Shown: positions 27,227-35,344 of the stretch, piece after piece | Layout of the letters: each line of letters opens with the position of its first letter | Numbering within the stretch: the stretch's first letter is position 1 | NCBI RefSeq assembly: GCF_000241525.1 | Contig: NZ_AHIL01000038.1 | Location: 174,976 to 238,975, forward strand | Source: Comamonas testosteroni ATCC 11996 | GTDB taxonomy: Bacteria; Pseudomonadota; Gammaproteobacteria; Burkholderiales; Burkholderiaceae_C | Length of the DNA stretch: 64,000 bases | Direction of reading: 5' to 3' | Made by a program: the position numbers and the translations under genes | Notes under the pieces: generated by a model | Told to the model about the DNA's origin: nothing | What the model saw: only the letters and a program-made list of their open reading frames with translations | The model's database searches: none

Positions 27227-28324
27227 ATGCCATCACGCTTTGCGCCCGAACCCCGCTTCCGTCACGATCAATCCGCACGCACCGGCATCCTGCTGTGCAA
27301 TCTGGGCACGCCGGCCGCCCCCACGGCTGCGGCAGTGCGCCCTTATCTGGCGGAGTTTCTCGGTGACGATCGTGTGGTCGAGATTCCCAAGCTCGCCTGG
27401 TGGCCGATTCTGCACGGCATCATCCTGCGCACCCGTCCGGCCAAGTCGGCCGCCAAGTACGCCACCGTCTGGCATGAAAAGGATGGCTCCCCGCTGCTGC
27501 ACTGGACCACGCGCCAAGCCACCTTGCTGCGCGGCTGGCTGGGCGAGCGCGGCCACAATGTGCTGGTGCTGCCGGCCATGCGCTATGGCACGCCGTCCAT
27601 TGCGGCCCAGCTGGATGCACTCAAGAAAGACGGCGCGACGCGCATCCTGATTCTGCCGCTGTACCCCCAGTACTCAGGCACGACCACGGCCAGCGTGTTC
27701 GACGCCGTCTACGACTGGGCCAGAACCCAGCGCCATATTCCCGAGCTGCGTTTTGTCAACCGCTACCACGACGATGCCGGCTACATCGAAGCACTGGCGC
27801 AGCGCATAGAAGCCCACTGGCGCGGCCACGGCCGCGGGGAAAAGCTGGTCATGAGCTTTCATGGAGTGCCAGAACGCACCCTGCATCTGGGCGACCCCTA
27901 TCACTGCGAATCGCACAAGACGGCACGCCTGCTGGCCGAGCGGCTCAAGCTCGCCAGCGACCAGTATCTGGTGTCCTTTCAGTCGCGCTTTGGCAAGGCC
28001 AAATGGCTGGAGCCCTATACCGAGCCCTCGCTGATTGCCATGGCCCAGGCCGGCACCCGGCGCGTCGACGTGGTCTGCCCCGGCTTTACCAGCGATTGCC
28101 TGGAGACGCTGGAGGAAATCAAGCAGGAGGCACGCGAAGCCTTTATGCATGCAGGCGGCCAGCAGTTCGAGTACATAGACTGCCTCAACGACAGCGCACC
28201 CTGGATCACCGCGCTCAGCGATATTGCCCAGCAGCATATGCAAGGCTGGCCCACCGGGCGCGAGGAGGATGCCGAGCTCAAGGCCCGTGCCCAGCGTGCC
28301 AAGGCGGCGGGCGCGCCCCAGTAA
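27227..28324 (+). CDS. hemH: Ferrochelatase
   Basis: A 365-residue enzyme that inserts ferrous iron into protoporphyrin IX, the last step of haem synthesis. It begins with GILLCNLGTP and has the active-site His212 (MSFHGVPERT) and Glu293 (SDCLETLEEI). The signature LSFHGVP region and the VCPGFTSDCLETLEE block are intact. The length agrees with betaproteobacterial HemH. It stands alone between a divergent phosphatase gene and the LysR gene 51 bases downstream. Confidence 0.96.
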   Translation: MPSRFAPEPRFRHDQSARTGILLCNLGTPAAPTAAAVRPYLAEFLGDDRVVEIPKLAWWPILHGIILRTRPAKSAAKYATVWHEKDGSPLLHWTTRQATLLRGWLGERGHNVLVLPAMRYGTPSIAAQLDALKKDGATRILILPLYPQYSGTTTASVFDAVYDWARTQRHIPELRFVNRYHDDAGYIEALAQRIEAHWRGHGRGEKLVMSFHGVPERTLHLGDPYHCESHKTARLLAERLKLASDQYLVSFQSRFGKAKWLEPYTEPSLIAMAQAGTRRVDVVCPGFTSDCLETLEEIKQEAREAFMHAGGQQFEYIDCLNDSAPWITALSDIAQQHMQGWPTGREEDAELKARAQRAKAAGAPQ

Positions 28325-28358
28325 GCGGTCGCGGCCACCCAGCGAACTGGCACGGCAT

Positions 28359-28377
28359 ATGCTGCCTCCGGCAGCAT
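28359..28377. promoter_or_regulatory. Palindrome overlapping the LysR start codon
   Basis: An 8-base inverted repeat, ATGCTGCC-TCC-GGCAGCAT, whose right arm runs into the ATG of the following LysR gene (28376). No clear ribosome-binding site is seen apart from it. As RNA it could hide the start; as DNA it could bind a regulator for autocontrol. Confidence 0.45.
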
Positions 28378-29353
28378 GCATATTCACGCCCGCTCCATTC
28401 GCTATTTCGACATGATTCGCCGTTGCGGCTCCATACGCGAGGCCGCACGACATCTGCATGTAGCTTCGTCGGCAGTCAACCGCCAGTTGCTGCAGCTTGA
28501 GGACGAAATCGGCAGCCCGCTGTTCGAGCGCCTGAGCTCGGGCCTGCGGCTCACGGCCGCTGGCGAAGTGTTTTCGCGCCATGTGATCACGGTGCTGCAG
28601 GACGAGCACCGCCTCAGCACCGAACTGGAGCTGCTGCGCGGCGTGCGTCGCGGCTCGGTCAGCGTGGCCGCCGTGGAAGGTCTGAACGCCGACCTGATGC
28701 CGGCCGTGCTCACGCAGATGCACAGGCGCTATCCCACGATTCAGATTCATGTGCGCACCTGCGGCTCCCAGCAGGCAGCACAGGCCGTGATTCAGGGCGA
28801 TGCGGACGTGGGCATAGGCTTCTCGGTCAAGCGCCACGACAATCTGCGCCAATGCACCATGGGCCGCTTTGCGCTGGGGGCCATCGTGCCGCCCAAGCAC
28901 CCGATTGCCCAGCTGGAGCGCGTGGACTTTGCGCAATGCGCAACCTTTCCTCTGATTCTGCCCACGCCCGAACTCTCCATGCACGACTTGCTGCAACCCT
29001 TGCTGGCGCACCACAAGCGTGCATTGCAGGTATTGCTGGAAACCTCGTCCATCGAACTGGCCAAGAGTCTTGCCGAACGCGGCGTGGGCATTTTCTTCCA
29101 GAGCCGCCTGGGGCTGGAGCGCGAGCTGCGCGAAGGCCGGCTGGTCCATGTACCGCTGGATACCCCCACCACGCTGTACTCCGAACTCGGCGTCTATGTG
29201 CGTGCAGGACGCACGCTGCCATCGGCACTCGACGCCTTCAACCGCATCGCGGCCGATGCCATAGAAAGCCGCGAGGACGAGGAAAGTGCCGCCCTGCGTG
29301 AATGGGTGGCGCGCACGCAGACCGCCGCTGCGACGGCTTCCGCCAGGAGCTGA
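28376..29353 (+). CDS. LysR-family transcriptional regulator
   Basis: A 325-residue regulator with an N-terminal winged HTH (CGSIREAARHLHVASSAVNRQLLQLE) and a LysR substrate-binding domain. It precedes, on the same strand, the nine-gene import/oxidation cluster at 29546-38160 and is separated from it by 192 bases. It is the obvious candidate to regulate that cluster, although most LysR genes are divergent from their targets. A palindrome TTCTCGAGAA lies at 29395-29404 in the gap. The inducer is unknown. Confidence 0.9.
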   Translation: MHIHARSIRYFDMIRRCGSIREAARHLHVASSAVNRQLLQLEDEIGSPLFERLSSGLRLTAAGEVFSRHVITVLQDEHRLSTELELLRGVRRGSVSVAAVEGLNADLMPAVLTQMHRRYPTIQIHVRTCGSQQAAQAVIQGDADVGIGFSVKRHDNLRQCTMGRFALGAIVPPKHPIAQLERVDFAQCATFPLILPTPELSMHDLLQPLLAHHKRALQVLLETSSIELAKSLAERGVGIFFQSRLGLERELREGRLVHVPLDTPTTLYSELGVYVRAGRTLPSALDAFNRIAADAIESREDEESAALREWVARTQTAAATASARS

Positions 29354-29545
29354 GCTCGCCCTTGCCTATGCCTGCACCGGCATTGTGCGCATCGCTTCTC
29401 GAGAATGCACCAATGCCGTGCAGCGCTTTACCCATAAGCGATTGGCGCTCACATTTTTAGATCACCCCGCAGCAAAAGCTGCGCTATCCAGCACGGACTG
29501 CGCTTTCTAAACTGACTCCAGTTCTTCAGTTTCTGGACGCCATTT

Positions 29546-30499
29546 GTGAGCACCTCTGCCCTCCCCCTCATCGACATCAGCGGCCTGCGCAGCCATGACC
29601 CTGTGGATCAGCACCTGGTGGCCGAGCAGCTGCGCCAGGCTTGCGAGCAGCGCGGCTTCTTCTATATCACCGGCCATGGCATAGACCCGGCGCTGATCAG
29701 CAGCCTGTTTGCCGCCAGCCAGCGCTTCTTTGACCTGCCCATGACCGAAAAGCTGGCCGTGGACAAAAAGCTCTCCCGCTGCAATCGCGGCTATGAGCCG
29801 CTGCGCGCCCAGACGCTGGAGAGCGGCGCACCGCCTGATCTCAAGGAAAGCTTTTACGCCGGTGCCGAGGTCGCGGCCAACGATGCGCGCGTGCTGGCCG
29901 GCCGCTTCAATACCGGCCCCAACCAATGGCCCGAAACCCTGCCCGACTTCCGCGCCGTGATGCAGAACTATTACCAGGCCGCCTACAGCCTGGGCGCGAC
30001 CATTGTGCGCGGCCTGGCCTTGTCCCTGGGCGTGCCGGTCAGCCACTTCGACGGCTATCTCAAGGAGGCCGCCGCGACCCTGCGCCTGCTGCATTACCCA
30101 CCCCAGCCCGCCAACCCTGAACCCGGCGAGAAAGGCTGCGGCGAGCACACGGACTTCGGCGGCGTGACCTTGCTGCTGCAGGACGAGGCAGGCGGCCTGC
30201 AGGTCTGGGACAAGGATCTCGGCAGCTGGATCGACGCGCCCCCCGTGCCCGGCGCCTTCGTCGTCAACATCGGCGATCTGTTCGCGCGCTGGACCAATGA
30301 CCGCTATGTCTCCACCTTGCACCGGGTCATCAATGTCTCGGGTCGCGAACGCTATTCCGTGCCCTTTTTCTTCACGGGCAACCCGCTGCACAAGGTGGAA
30401 TGCATTCCCACCTGCCTGGACGAGGGCGAGCAGCCCAGATACCCGGCCGTCACGGTGGAGCAGCACCAGATCGAATGCTATCGCCGCACCTACGGTTGA
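29546..30499 (+). CDS. 2-oxoglutarate/Fe(II) oxygenase, isopenicillin N synthase-like
   Basis: A 317-residue non-haem iron oxygenase with a DIOX_N domain (PLIDISGL, GFFYITGHGI) and a 2OG-FeII_Oxy core. The iron ligands are His201, Asp203 (EHTDFG) and His259 (STLHRV), and the 2-oxoglutarate-binding Arg269-Tyr-Ser271 is present. Bacterial and fungal members include thymine 7-hydroxylase-like enzymes and other small-molecule hydroxylases. The start is a GTG. It is the first gene of the cluster, 11 bases before the hydrolase gene. In this setting hydroxylation or demethylation of a heterocycle is a reasonable guess, not shown. Confidence 0.88.
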   Translation: MSTSALPLIDISGLRSHDPVDQHLVAEQLRQACEQRGFFYITGHGIDPALISSLFAASQRFFDLPMTEKLAVDKKLSRCNRGYEPLRAQTLESGAPPDLKESFYAGAEVAANDARVLAGRFNTGPNQWPETLPDFRAVMQNYYQAAYSLGATIVRGLALSLGVPVSHFDGYLKEAAATLRLLHYPPQPANPEPGEKGCGEHTDFGGVTLLLQDEAGGLQVWDKDLGSWIDAPPVPGAFVVNIGDLFARWTNDRYVSTLHRVINVSGRERYSVPFFFTGNPLHKVECIPTCLDEGEQPRYPAVTVEQHQIECYRRTYG

Positions 30500-30510
30500 C
30501 GGAGGCCACG

Positions 30511-31311
30511 ATGACAAGCTCGCGCAATATGGTGCTGATCCACGGGGCCTGGCAAGGCAGCTGGTCTTTTGCGGCCTGGACGCCGCTGCTGCAGGCCCGA
30601 GGCTGGAAGGTGCTTGCCGTCAATCTGCCGGGCAACGATGCCGCCGCCGAAGACGACAGCTGCGCCAATCTCGACGGCTACACCGCCCATGTGCTGCGCG
30701 TGCTGGAGTCGCTGGACGGCCCTGCCGTGGTGGTCGGTCACAGCGGTGGCGGCATGACGGCGTCTCAGGTCGCCCAGGCCGCCCCCGAGCGGGTCAGCGC
30801 CCTGGTCTATCTGGCCGGAATGATGCTGCCCAGCGGCATGAGCTATGGCGATGTGATTGCGCAATGCCGCGCTGCCGATCCGGGCTTTGACTACCAGGGC
30901 ATAGGCCCGCATCTGGCCTGGAACGAGCAGCGCAATGCCAGCAGCGTGCCGCTGGAAGCCGCCATGGCCTTGTTCCTGCATGACTGCCCTCCGACCGCAG
31001 CACTCAAGGCGGCCAGCCGTCTCTGCGTCCAGCCCGAATCGGGCCGGGCCATGGTGAACCGGCTCAGCGCCGAGTGTTTTGGCCGGGTGCCACGTATCTA
31101 TGTGGAATGTCGTCAGGACCGCTCCGTGACGCTGCCGCTGCAGCAGCGCATGCAGCAGCTCACGCCGGGCGCCAGACGCATCAGCCTCGATTGCGGCCAT
31201 GTGCCCCAACTGGCCTGCCCCGAGGCCCTGAGCGATGCCTTGCTGCCAGTTCTAGATGAAATTCAATCGAAGCCGTTTATGAGCTTGCGCATGCCGCTCA
31301 TCAATGTATAG
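30511..31311 (+). CDS. Alpha/beta-fold hydrolase (esterase/nitrile-lyase-like subgroup)
   Basis: A 266-residue alpha/beta hydrolase with the oxyanion-hole motif LIHGAWQGSW, nucleophile Ser78 in GHSGGG, Asp203 (CRQDRSV) and His230 (DCGHVPQ). The HGAWQGSW start and the short cap resemble the salicylate-esterase/hydroxynitrile-lyase subgroup. GGAGG lies five bases before the ATG at 30511, and the gene begins 11 bases after the oxygenase gene, so the two are cotranscribed. In this cluster it could hydrolyse an ester, amide or ring-opened product. Confidence 0.88.
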   Translation: MTSSRNMVLIHGAWQGSWSFAAWTPLLQARGWKVLAVNLPGNDAAAEDDSCANLDGYTAHVLRVLESLDGPAVVVGHSGGGMTASQVAQAAPERVSALVYLAGMMLPSGMSYGDVIAQCRAADPGFDYQGIGPHLAWNEQRNASSVPLEAAMALFLHDCPPTAALKAASRLCVQPESGRAMVNRLSAECFGRVPRIYVECRQDRSVTLPLQQRMQQLTPGARRISLDCGHVPQLACPEALSDALLPVLDEIQSKPFMSLRMPLINV

Positions 31312-31352
31312 CAAGTAATTACCCAAAAACTCGCATTCTTCAGGAGTTATTC

Positions 31353-32351
31353 ATGACGCGCCCCACGACCTACTTCAAACGCTCCGCCCTTTTCGCCATG
31401 CTCGTCGCCTGTGGCGCAGTGGCCCAGGCAGCCGACAAGCTCACGGTACAGCTCGACTGGCTGCCCGGCGGCGACAAGTCCTTTGTCTATGCCGGCGTGC
31501 AGCAGGGCTTTTTCAAGGACGAAGGCCTGGACGTGAAGATCGTTCCCGGCCGGGGCTCGGCCGATGCCGTGACCAAGGTGGCCTCTGGCTCCGCCGATGT
31601 GGGTTTTGGCGGCATCTCGGCGCTGATGATGGCCGCAGCCGAAGGCAGGATTCCCGTCAAGGCCGTGATGTCGCTGTATTCCAAACAGCCCGATGCACTG
31701 TTCACGCGCGCCGACAGCAAGATCAGGAACCTGAAGGACATGGAAGGCAAGACGGTGGCCATGCCCACCTTCTCCTCATCGAATGCCCTGTGGCCCATCG
31801 TGCTGCAGAAGAACGGCGTGGACGCCAGCAAGATCAAGGTCATCAAGTCGGACCCGGCCACGCTGGCTCCCATGCTGGCCCAGGGCCGCGTGGACGCGAC
31901 CATCAACTGGGTGACCGTGGCTCCAGCCTTCGGCGCCGTGCTCAAACAGGCCAGCTGGGAACTATCGGTCCTGCCCTGGACGCAGTTCGGTCTGGACGGC
32001 TATGGCTGGTCCGTCATGGCCAGCGACAAGACCATCAAAGAACGTCCCGAAGTGCTCAAGCGCTACGTGCGGGCACTGGGCAAGTCGCTGGAGTTCTCCA
32101 TCCAGAACCCGCAAAAGGCGGCCGAGTCGCTGAAGGCCCTGGTGCCCGAAGCCGACACTGCCGTGGTCAAGGCCGAATTTGAAGCCTCCATCCCGCTGCT
32201 CAGGAACGAGATCAGCCAGCGCGACGGCCTTGGCAAATTCGAGCCCCGGCTGCTGGCTGCCACCTGGGGCTGGGTGGCCCAGTCCATGAGTTACGACCTC
32301 AAGAAGGTCGACCCGGAAACGCTGGTGGATCGCCGCTTTCTGAGCCAGTAA
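31353..32351 (+). CDS. ABC importer substrate-binding protein, NMT1/THI5-like
   Basis: A 332-residue periplasmic protein with a cleavable signal (ends AVAQA-AD). The mature part begins with LTVQLDWLPGGDKSFVYAGVQ, as in the NMT1/THI5/ThiY and SsuA/TauA families, which bind pyrimidines, sulfonates or similar small ligands. It is 41 bases downstream of the hydrolase gene, followed by its ATPase and permease. The LDWLPGG..F..A...GFF pattern is closer to ThiY-like than to SsuA-like proteins, which agrees with a heterocyclic ligand, but this is inference. Confidence 0.9.
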   Translation: MTRPTTYFKRSALFAMLVACGAVAQAADKLTVQLDWLPGGDKSFVYAGVQQGFFKDEGLDVKIVPGRGSADAVTKVASGSADVGFGGISALMMAAAEGRIPVKAVMSLYSKQPDALFTRADSKIRNLKDMEGKTVAMPTFSSSNALWPIVLQKNGVDASKIKVIKSDPATLAPMLAQGRVDATINWVTVAPAFGAVLKQASWELSVLPWTQFGLDGYGWSVMASDKTIKERPEVLKRYVRALGKSLEFSIQNPQKAAESLKALVPEADTAVVKAEFEASIPLLRNEISQRDGLGKFEPRLLAATWGWVAQSMSYDLKKVDPETLVDRRFLSQ

Positions 32352-32413
32352 ACCCCATGCGAGGGCGGCGCAGCGCCGCCCTCACGCCCTTGTTCTTTCC
32401 TTGATCGCCTGCC

Positions 32414-33193
32414 ATGCAATACGTAATCGATCTGAACGCGGTCACCCAGACCTTTGTCTCCAGCGATGGCAGCCCTGTCACGGCCCTGCAAGGCGTGGAC
32501 CTGCATCTGCGCCGCCACGAATTCGTCTCCCTGATCGGCCCATCGGGCTGCGGCAAGTCCACCATATTGCGCCTGATTGCGGGCCTGATCCGCCCCAGCA
32601 GCGGCGAGGTACGCATCTTCGATCTGCCCGTGACCGAACCACGCGACGAGATCGGCATGGTGTTCCAAAAGCCGACGCTGCTGCCCTGGCTCTCGGTGCT
32701 GGACAACATCACCTTCCCCATGCGCCACAAATACGGCCATGTGGAAATGAAGGAGGAGGCCCGCGCCCAGCAGCTGCTGGAGATGATCGGTCTCAGGGAC
32801 TTCGGCCACAAGCGGCCCCACGAACTCTCGGGCGGCATGCAGCAGCGCGTCGCGATTGCACGCTCCTTGCTGCATGACCCGGACATCCTGCTGATGGACG
32901 AGCCCTTTTCGGCGCTGGATGCACTCACACGCGACGAAATGAGCCTGGAGCTGCTGCGCATCTGGAACGAGCGCCCCAAGACCGTGGTCTTTGTGACCCA
33001 CTCCATCCAGGAGGCCTTGCTGCTGTCCGACCGCATCGTGGTCATGAGCGCCCGCCCGGGCCGTGTGGCCGACATCATCGATGTGCCGCTGGCACGCCCG
33101 CGCAGCATGGCCACCCTGGCCGATCCCGTGTTCACCGAAATGGCCAACGAGATTCGTCTCCAGGTCTTCAGCAAACACCCCGCACACGCCTGA
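32414..33193 (+). CDS. ABC importer ATP-binding protein (SsuB/TauB-like)
   Basis: A 259-residue ABC ATPase with Walker A GPSGCGKST, Q-loop VFQKPTLLPW, signature LSGGMQQR, Walker B ILLMDEPF and switch His in FVTHSIQEA. It belongs to the nitrate/sulfonate/taurine subfamily, which pairs with NMT1/THI5-type binding proteins. Between the binding-protein and permease genes; the gap to the permease gene is 29 bases. Confidence 0.94.
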   Translation: MQYVIDLNAVTQTFVSSDGSPVTALQGVDLHLRRHEFVSLIGPSGCGKSTILRLIAGLIRPSSGEVRIFDLPVTEPRDEIGMVFQKPTLLPWLSVLDNITFPMRHKYGHVEMKEEARAQQLLEMIGLRDFGHKRPHELSGGMQQRVAIARSLLHDPDILLMDEPFSALDALTRDEMSLELLRIWNERPKTVVFVTHSIQEALLLSDRIVVMSARPGRVADIIDVPLARPRSMATLADPVFTEMANEIRLQVFSKHPAHA

Positions 33194-33222
33194 AGATCTT
33201 CCCGCAGCCCCAAGAGCCCCCT

Positions 33223-33984
33223 ATGTCTGCCCTCCTACAACGCCATGCTTCGCTGCTGGTATTCCTCGCCGTCCTGCTGTTCTGGGAGTGCGCCTGCCGC
33301 CTGGCGCATATCCCGGAGTACATTTTTCCCGCTCCCAGCCTGATCTGGCGCTCTGCTGCCGAGATGGGGCTGCAGCGCTGGCTGGAGCATGTCACGGCCA
33401 CCCTGCAGGTCGCGCTCATAGGCTATGCGCTGGCGATCGCACTGGCCATTCCTCTGGCCATCGCCATCACGCGATCGCAGCTGCTCTCGAAAATCATCAT
33501 GCCCTGGCTGGTGGTGATCCAGTCCACCCCCATCGTGGCCGTCGCACCCATCATCGTCGTCACTCTGGGTGCAGGCCTGCTGCCCCGCGTGGTCATCACC
33601 ACGCTGATTGCCTTTTTCCCGCTGGTGGTTTCCACGGCCCTGGGCCTGGCCTCGGTGCCCGCAGAGCTGGTGGAGCTGTCGCGCTCGCTGCGCGCCACCA
33701 CCAGCCGCCAGTACTGGCAGATTCGCATGCCGTTTGCCGTGCCCTATGTGTTTTCGGCCCTCAAGGTCTCCATCACGCTGGCCATTGTGGGCGCCGTGGT
33801 CGCCGAGTTCGTGGCTGCGGAAAAAGGCCTGGGCTATCTGATTCTGTTTGCCACCTCCTCCTTCAAGGTACCCGTGGCCTTTGCCGCACTGGCACTGCTG
33901 GTGCTGTGCAGCCTGCTGCTCTATGGTGGCGTGCAGCAGTTGCACAAGCGCCTCTTTCCCTGGAGCCAGAGCACTCCAGCCTGA
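33223..33984 (+). CDS. ABC importer permease (SsuC/TauC-like)
   Basis: A 253-residue inner-membrane permease with about six transmembrane segments and a BPD_transp_1 domain. The EAA-type loop that contacts the ATPase is visible (about residues 147-170, ELSRSLRATTSRQYWQI). It completes a three-part importer with the two genes before it. The deaminase gene starts 20 bases downstream. Confidence 0.94.
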   Translation: MSALLQRHASLLVFLAVLLFWECACRLAHIPEYIFPAPSLIWRSAAEMGLQRWLEHVTATLQVALIGYALAIALAIPLAIAITRSQLLSKIIMPWLVVIQSTPIVAVAPIIVVTLGAGLLPRVVITTLIAFFPLVVSTALGLASVPAELVELSRSLRATTSRQYWQIRMPFAVPYVFSALKVSITLAIVGAVVAEFVAAEKGLGYLILFATSSFKVPVAFAALALLVLCSLLLYGGVQQLHKRLFPWSQSTPA

Positions 33985-34004
33985 TCAACACAAGGACCGC
34001 CACC

Positions 34005-34517
34005 ATGACAGACCAAAACTTCCCCCCTCAGGGCCTGACGCCCTCTGCGGAACAAATCCAGCGCAATCTGCGTCGCGCGCAGACCGTGGCCCAGCGCGCC
34101 ACGCAAATGGGCCACCACCCCTTCGGCGCCGTGCTGGTGGGCCCCGACCAGGAGACCGTGCTCATGGAGCAGTGCAATATCGACACCGTCAACCACGCGG
34201 AATCGACCCTGGCGCGCATGGCGGCCACCAATTACACGGCCGAGTTTCTGTGGGGCTGCACGCTCTACACCAATGTAGAGCCCTGCTGCATGTGCGCCGG
34301 TACGGCCTACTGGGCCAATATCGGTCGCATCGTGTTCGGCATGACCGAGCACCGCCTGCTGAAATGCACTGGCAGCCATGGCGAGAACCCGACCATGAGC
34401 GTCTCGTCGCGCTATGTCTTCGACCATTGCCAGAAGGCCGTGGAGCTGATCGGCCCCGTGCCCGAGATGGAGGCCGAGATCGCCGCCCAGCAGCAAGCCT
34501 TCTGGGCGCAGCGCTGA
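34005..34517 (+). CDS. Nucleoside/nucleobase deaminase (CMP/dCMP-type zinc)
   Basis: A 170-residue cytidine-deaminase-fold enzyme. The zinc site is complete: His64-Ala-Glu66 (VNHAEST) and Cys94-X-X-Cys97 (EPCCMCAG). Length and the HPFGAVLVG opening match the guanine-deaminase/tRNA-adenosine-deaminase-like group annotated as nucleoside deaminase. The small size and catabolic context favour a free base or related heterocycle over tRNA. The ATG at 34005 has AAGGA nine bases upstream. Placed between an importer and a molybdenum hydroxylase, it probably removes an exocyclic amino group from the imported compound. The exact substrate is unknown. Confidence 0.87.
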   Translation: MTDQNFPPQGLTPSAEQIQRNLRRAQTVAQRATQMGHHPFGAVLVGPDQETVLMEQCNIDTVNHAESTLARMAATNYTAEFLWGCTLYTNVEPCCMCAGTAYWANIGRIVFGMTEHRLLKCTGSHGENPTMSVSSRYVFDHCQKAVELIGPVPEMEAEIAAQQQAFWAQR

Positions 34518-34541
34518 GAACCACGCCAGCAGGAGGCTGCC

Positions 34542-35339
34542 ATGCTGCTCACCCATCCCTCGTCACCCCAGGCCGCGCAGGCCCTGGCCCGCAAGCTCGG
34601 CAATGCCGCCTGCTTCATCGCCGGGGGCACGCTGCTGCAGCAGTCATGGGCAGAGCCTCGTCTGGCGCCATCGGCCACGCATTTCATCAATGTGATGCAC
34701 TGGCCCGAGATGCAGCAGATCAGCCTCGGCCCGCAATATCTGCACATCGGTGCAGGCATGCGGCTGGAGGCCGTCCGCCGTCACCCCTGGGTGCAGCAGC
34801 ACGCGCCCGTGCTCGTCCAGGCCCTGGCTCAGCTAGGGGCCATGGGAATACGCCGCCTGGGAACCCTGGGCGGCAATATAGGCTGGGGCGAAGGCGACTG
34901 CTGCCCGGTATTGCTGGCCATGGATGCGCAGGTCGAGTTGACGGACGGCAACCTGCAGTCGCTGGCGCAGACGCTCAAGCTCATGGACCGGCCGCTGATG
35001 CTGTCGTTCCTGCTGCCGCGCAGCGATGTGACGGAGCCCCGGCCACTGGTGTTCGAGAAGGTCGGCTATCGCGCGGCATTCTCCCCCGCACGCCTGCGCA
35101 TGGCCTTGCGCTGGAGCGATGCACAAAAGCGCCTGAACCTGGACCGCATTGCAGCGGCGGCCCCGGGCATAGGCGTGCACCGCCTGCAAGCCACGGAAAA
35201 GCTGCTGAGCTATGCGCAGGAGCTGCAGATCCGCCCCTCCCTCGACGATATACGTACCACCTGCGAGCAAAGCCTGCCTCCCGATCTGGCCCGGATTGCC
35301 AGCCGCCTGATTGCCGGACATTGCGGGCTGCTGGCCTGA
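34542..35339 (+). CDS. Molybdenum hydroxylase FAD-binding subunit
   Basis: A 265-residue FAD-binding subunit of the xanthine-dehydrogenase/CO-dehydrogenase medium-chain type. The two FAD motifs are visible: FIAGGTLL near residue 27 and RRLGTLGGNIGWG near residue 105, followed by the C-terminal CO_deh_flav_C-like part. It transfers electrons from the iron-sulfur subunit to the acceptor. It is the first of three hydroxylase genes: five bases separate it from the Mo subunit gene. AGGAGG precedes the ATG. Confidence 0.9.
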   Translation: MLLTHPSSPQAAQALARKLGNAACFIAGGTLLQQSWAEPRLAPSATHFINVMHWPEMQQISLGPQYLHIGAGMRLEAVRRHPWVQQHAPVLVQALAQLGAMGIRRLGTLGGNIGWGEGDCCPVLLAMDAQVELTDGNLQSLAQTLKLMDRPLMLSFLLPRSDVTEPRPLVFEKVGYRAAFSPARLRMALRWSDAQKRLNLDRIAAAAPGIGVHRLQATEKLLSYAQELQIRPSLDDIRTTCEQSLPPDLARIASRLIAGHCGLLA

Positions 35340-35344
35340 ACGCC

